Assembly (NCBI GenBank): GCA_902783995.1
Contig: CACZTG010000237.1
Span: 1-5,883, forward strand
Source of the DNA: an uncultured Ruminococcus sp.
GTDB taxonomy: Bacteria > Bacillota_A > Clostridia > RUG12999
Direction of reading: 5' to 3'
DNA: 5,883 nucleotides
Shown here: piece by piece, positions 4,720 to 5,883 of the stretch
Layout of the letters: each line of letters begins with the position of its first letter
Numbering within the stretch: position 1 is the first letter of the stretch
Notes under the pieces: model-generated
Told to the model about the DNA's origin: nothing
Database searches by the model: none
The model's input: the letters and a program-made list of their open reading frames with translations, nothing else
Translations under genes and position numbers: made by a program

Positions 4720-5850
4720 CTATATTTCGCTGTACGCTCCGAGAAACTTAAACTCGCTGTTTAAAACGGACATTTCCGAAAGAACGCTTATAAACTCCTT
4801 TGAATATACGGAAACCGCCATTTCAAGGTAAAACTTAAACTCAAAATCCTTGCCCGGAATAGGTCTGCTTTCGATTTTTGTAAGATTTATGCCTGCCGCC
4901 GCGAATTTCGATATAAGCTCATAAAGAGCGCCGGGCTTATGCGAAAGCGTTGTAATAACGGAAATTTTGTTCGCGCCGGGATATATTTCGGGCTTTTTTG
5001 ATATGCAGACAAAACGGGTATAATTATTGTCGCTGTCAGCAATTTTTTCCTTAACAATTTCAAGTCCGTAAATATCGGCGCATACGGGCGAAGCAACCGC
5101 CGCAATATCGTTTCTTTCGGACTGCGCGACGGTTTTAGCGGCAATAGCCGTGTTTTCGCACGCCGTAATTTTTACGCCGAGTTTTTTAAGAAAATCCGTG
5201 CATTGTCCGAGCGCCTGTGTATGTGAAATCACTTCTTTTATTTCTCCGTGACCGGGCTTTGCGAGAAGCGCGTGACATACCTGTGTTTTTACAGATTTAA
5301 CAATGCTGAAACCGTATTCGCCGAGAAGGTCAACAACCTCTGTAACCGAGCCGTAAACACTGTTTTCGACAGGAAGCACACCGTAACGGCACATACCGCT
5401 TCCGACAGCGTCAAAAACACCTTTAAAGTCCGTGAAATACATTTCTGTCGGCAGCGAGAACAGTTTTTCGCACGCCGCCTGAGAATATGAGCCTTCCGTA
5501 CCCTGAAAAGCTACCGTTGCGGAAGACGGCAAATCTTTTTCTGTTTCTTCAAGTGTAAGTTTTATTTTTTCAAGTAACGGGGAATTTTTATAAATTTTAG
5601 AACACTGATAGCTGCGGCTTACATCAAAAAGAGTGTTATAAAGCGTTTTCGCATAAATCGCAAGCTCCGGAGAAACCGCCTTTGTTACCCTGTCCGTTAT
5701 TTCTCTTTCCCTTGCCGTATTCATAATCATAAGACCTTTTTCAGCCTTATACTCCGCAACCTTTTCCGCTGCCCGCATACGCTTTTCAAATAGTTTTACA
5801 AGCTCGTTATCCACTTCGTCAATTTCGCTTCTTATTTTCTCAAGTTTCAT
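4720..5850 (-). CDS. pheA: Bifunctional chorismate mutase/prephenate dehydratase (P-protein)
   Basis: A 376-residue fused enzyme that turns chorismate into prephenate (EC 5.4.99.5) and prephenate into phenylpyruvate (EC 4.2.1.51), the route to phenylalanine. Residues 1 to about 85 are an AroQ-type chorismate mutase helix bundle; Arg7, Arg24, Lys35, Arg47 and Glu48 line up with the E. coli active-site Arg11, Arg28, Lys39, Arg51 and Glu52. Residues about 111-290 are the dehydratase, with AFQGTEGSYS, GVLPVENSVYGSV at 157-169, SHTQALGQC at 209-217 and the TRF motif at 278-280. Residues about 295-375 are an ACT domain with GAL (307-309) and ESRP (327-330), the phenylalanine-binding motifs, so feedback inhibition by Phe is expected. 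AAAGGA lies 9 nt before the ATG at 5850. Only 33 bp upstream are visible, with no promoter, so it may be internal to a longer operon. Confidence 0.97.
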   Translation of the reverse strand: MKLEKIRSEIDEVDNELVKLFEKRMRAAEKVAEYKAEKGLMIMNTAREREITDRVTKAVSPELAIYAKTLYNTLFDVSRSYQCSKIYKNSPLLEKIKLTLEETEKDLPSSATVAFQGTEGSYSQAACEKLFSLPTEMYFTDFKGVFDAVGSGMCRYGVLPVENSVYGSVTEVVDLLGEYGFSIVKSVKTQVCHALLAKPGHGEIKEVISHTQALGQCTDFLKKLGVKITACENTAIAAKTVAQSERNDIAAVASPVCADIYGLEIVKEKIADSDNNYTRFVCISKKPEIYPGANKISVITTLSHKPGALYELISKFAAAGINLTKIESRPIPGKDFEFKFYLEMAVSVYSKEFISVLSEMSVLNSEFKFLGAYSEI

Positions 5851-5883
5851 TCTTAATTTTCCTTTCTTTTTGAAAAATCATCC

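Noticed and set aside
1..5883. Mobile elements, CRISPR arrays, tRNA or rRNA genes
   Set aside because: No transposase or integrase, regularly spaced repeats, or tRNA-like cloverleaf seen; gene content and composition look like ordinary core chromosome.

Overview
The window reads as a chromosomal stretch of an anaerobic, ferredoxin-using bacterium, most likely a member of the Clostridia (Bacillota). The basis is the mix of a 2-oxoacid:ferredoxin oxidoreductase gene set, a clostridial-type NifS/NifU pair, purine-rich Shine-Dalgarno sequences, AT-rich intergenic DNA and a P-loop ATPase sitting in the oxidoreductase operon. This is inference from gene content; no rRNA gene is present. Every real gene lies on the minus strand, so transcription runs from high to low coordinates.

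In transcription order there are three blocks. Block A (5850-4228) is pheA, a fused chorismate mutase/prephenate dehydratase, followed 21 bp later by rnhA, a complete RNase HI. Block B (promoter near 4161-4133, genes 4102-2471) is nifS, a cysteine desulfurase, and nifU, the Fe-S scaffold, separated by 15 bp. Block C (promoter 2385-2357, running off the window at base 1) is a leader peptide and attenuator, then ilvE (branched-chain aminotransferase), a MinD/ParA-like P-loop ATPase of unknown role, an 8-Cys 2x[4Fe-4S] ferredoxin subunit, and the first 27 codons of an oxidoreductase alpha subunit (VorB-like).

The most notable element is the 263-nt leader between the block C promoter and ilvE. 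A consensus extended -10 promoter drives an untracked 35-codon ORF (2312-2205) with a strong ribosome binding site, in which 17 of 35 residues are Ile, Leu or Val. It is followed by a strong intrinsic terminator placed 41 bp before ilvE. By hand I can fold the leader into a complete four-segment attenuator: a 1:2 protector hairpin over the Leu-Ala-Val-Val-Ile-Phe codons, a 2:3 antiterminator, and the 3:4 terminator, with mutually exclusive pairings. This is the logic of the enterobacterial ilv and trp leaders, but in an apparent clostridial genome, where T-box RNAs usually do this job, and upstream of an ilvE-ferredoxin oxidoreductase operon.

Putting the pieces together: the operon appears to be switched on when charged branched-chain tRNAs are scarce. 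That argues that the oxidoreductase works with IlvE in making branched-chain amino acids (reductive carboxylation of branched acyl-CoAs followed by transamination), rather than only in degrading them. The neighbouring NifS/NifU pair could supply Fe-S clusters to the ferredoxin subunit and oxidoreductase, but it has its own promoter.
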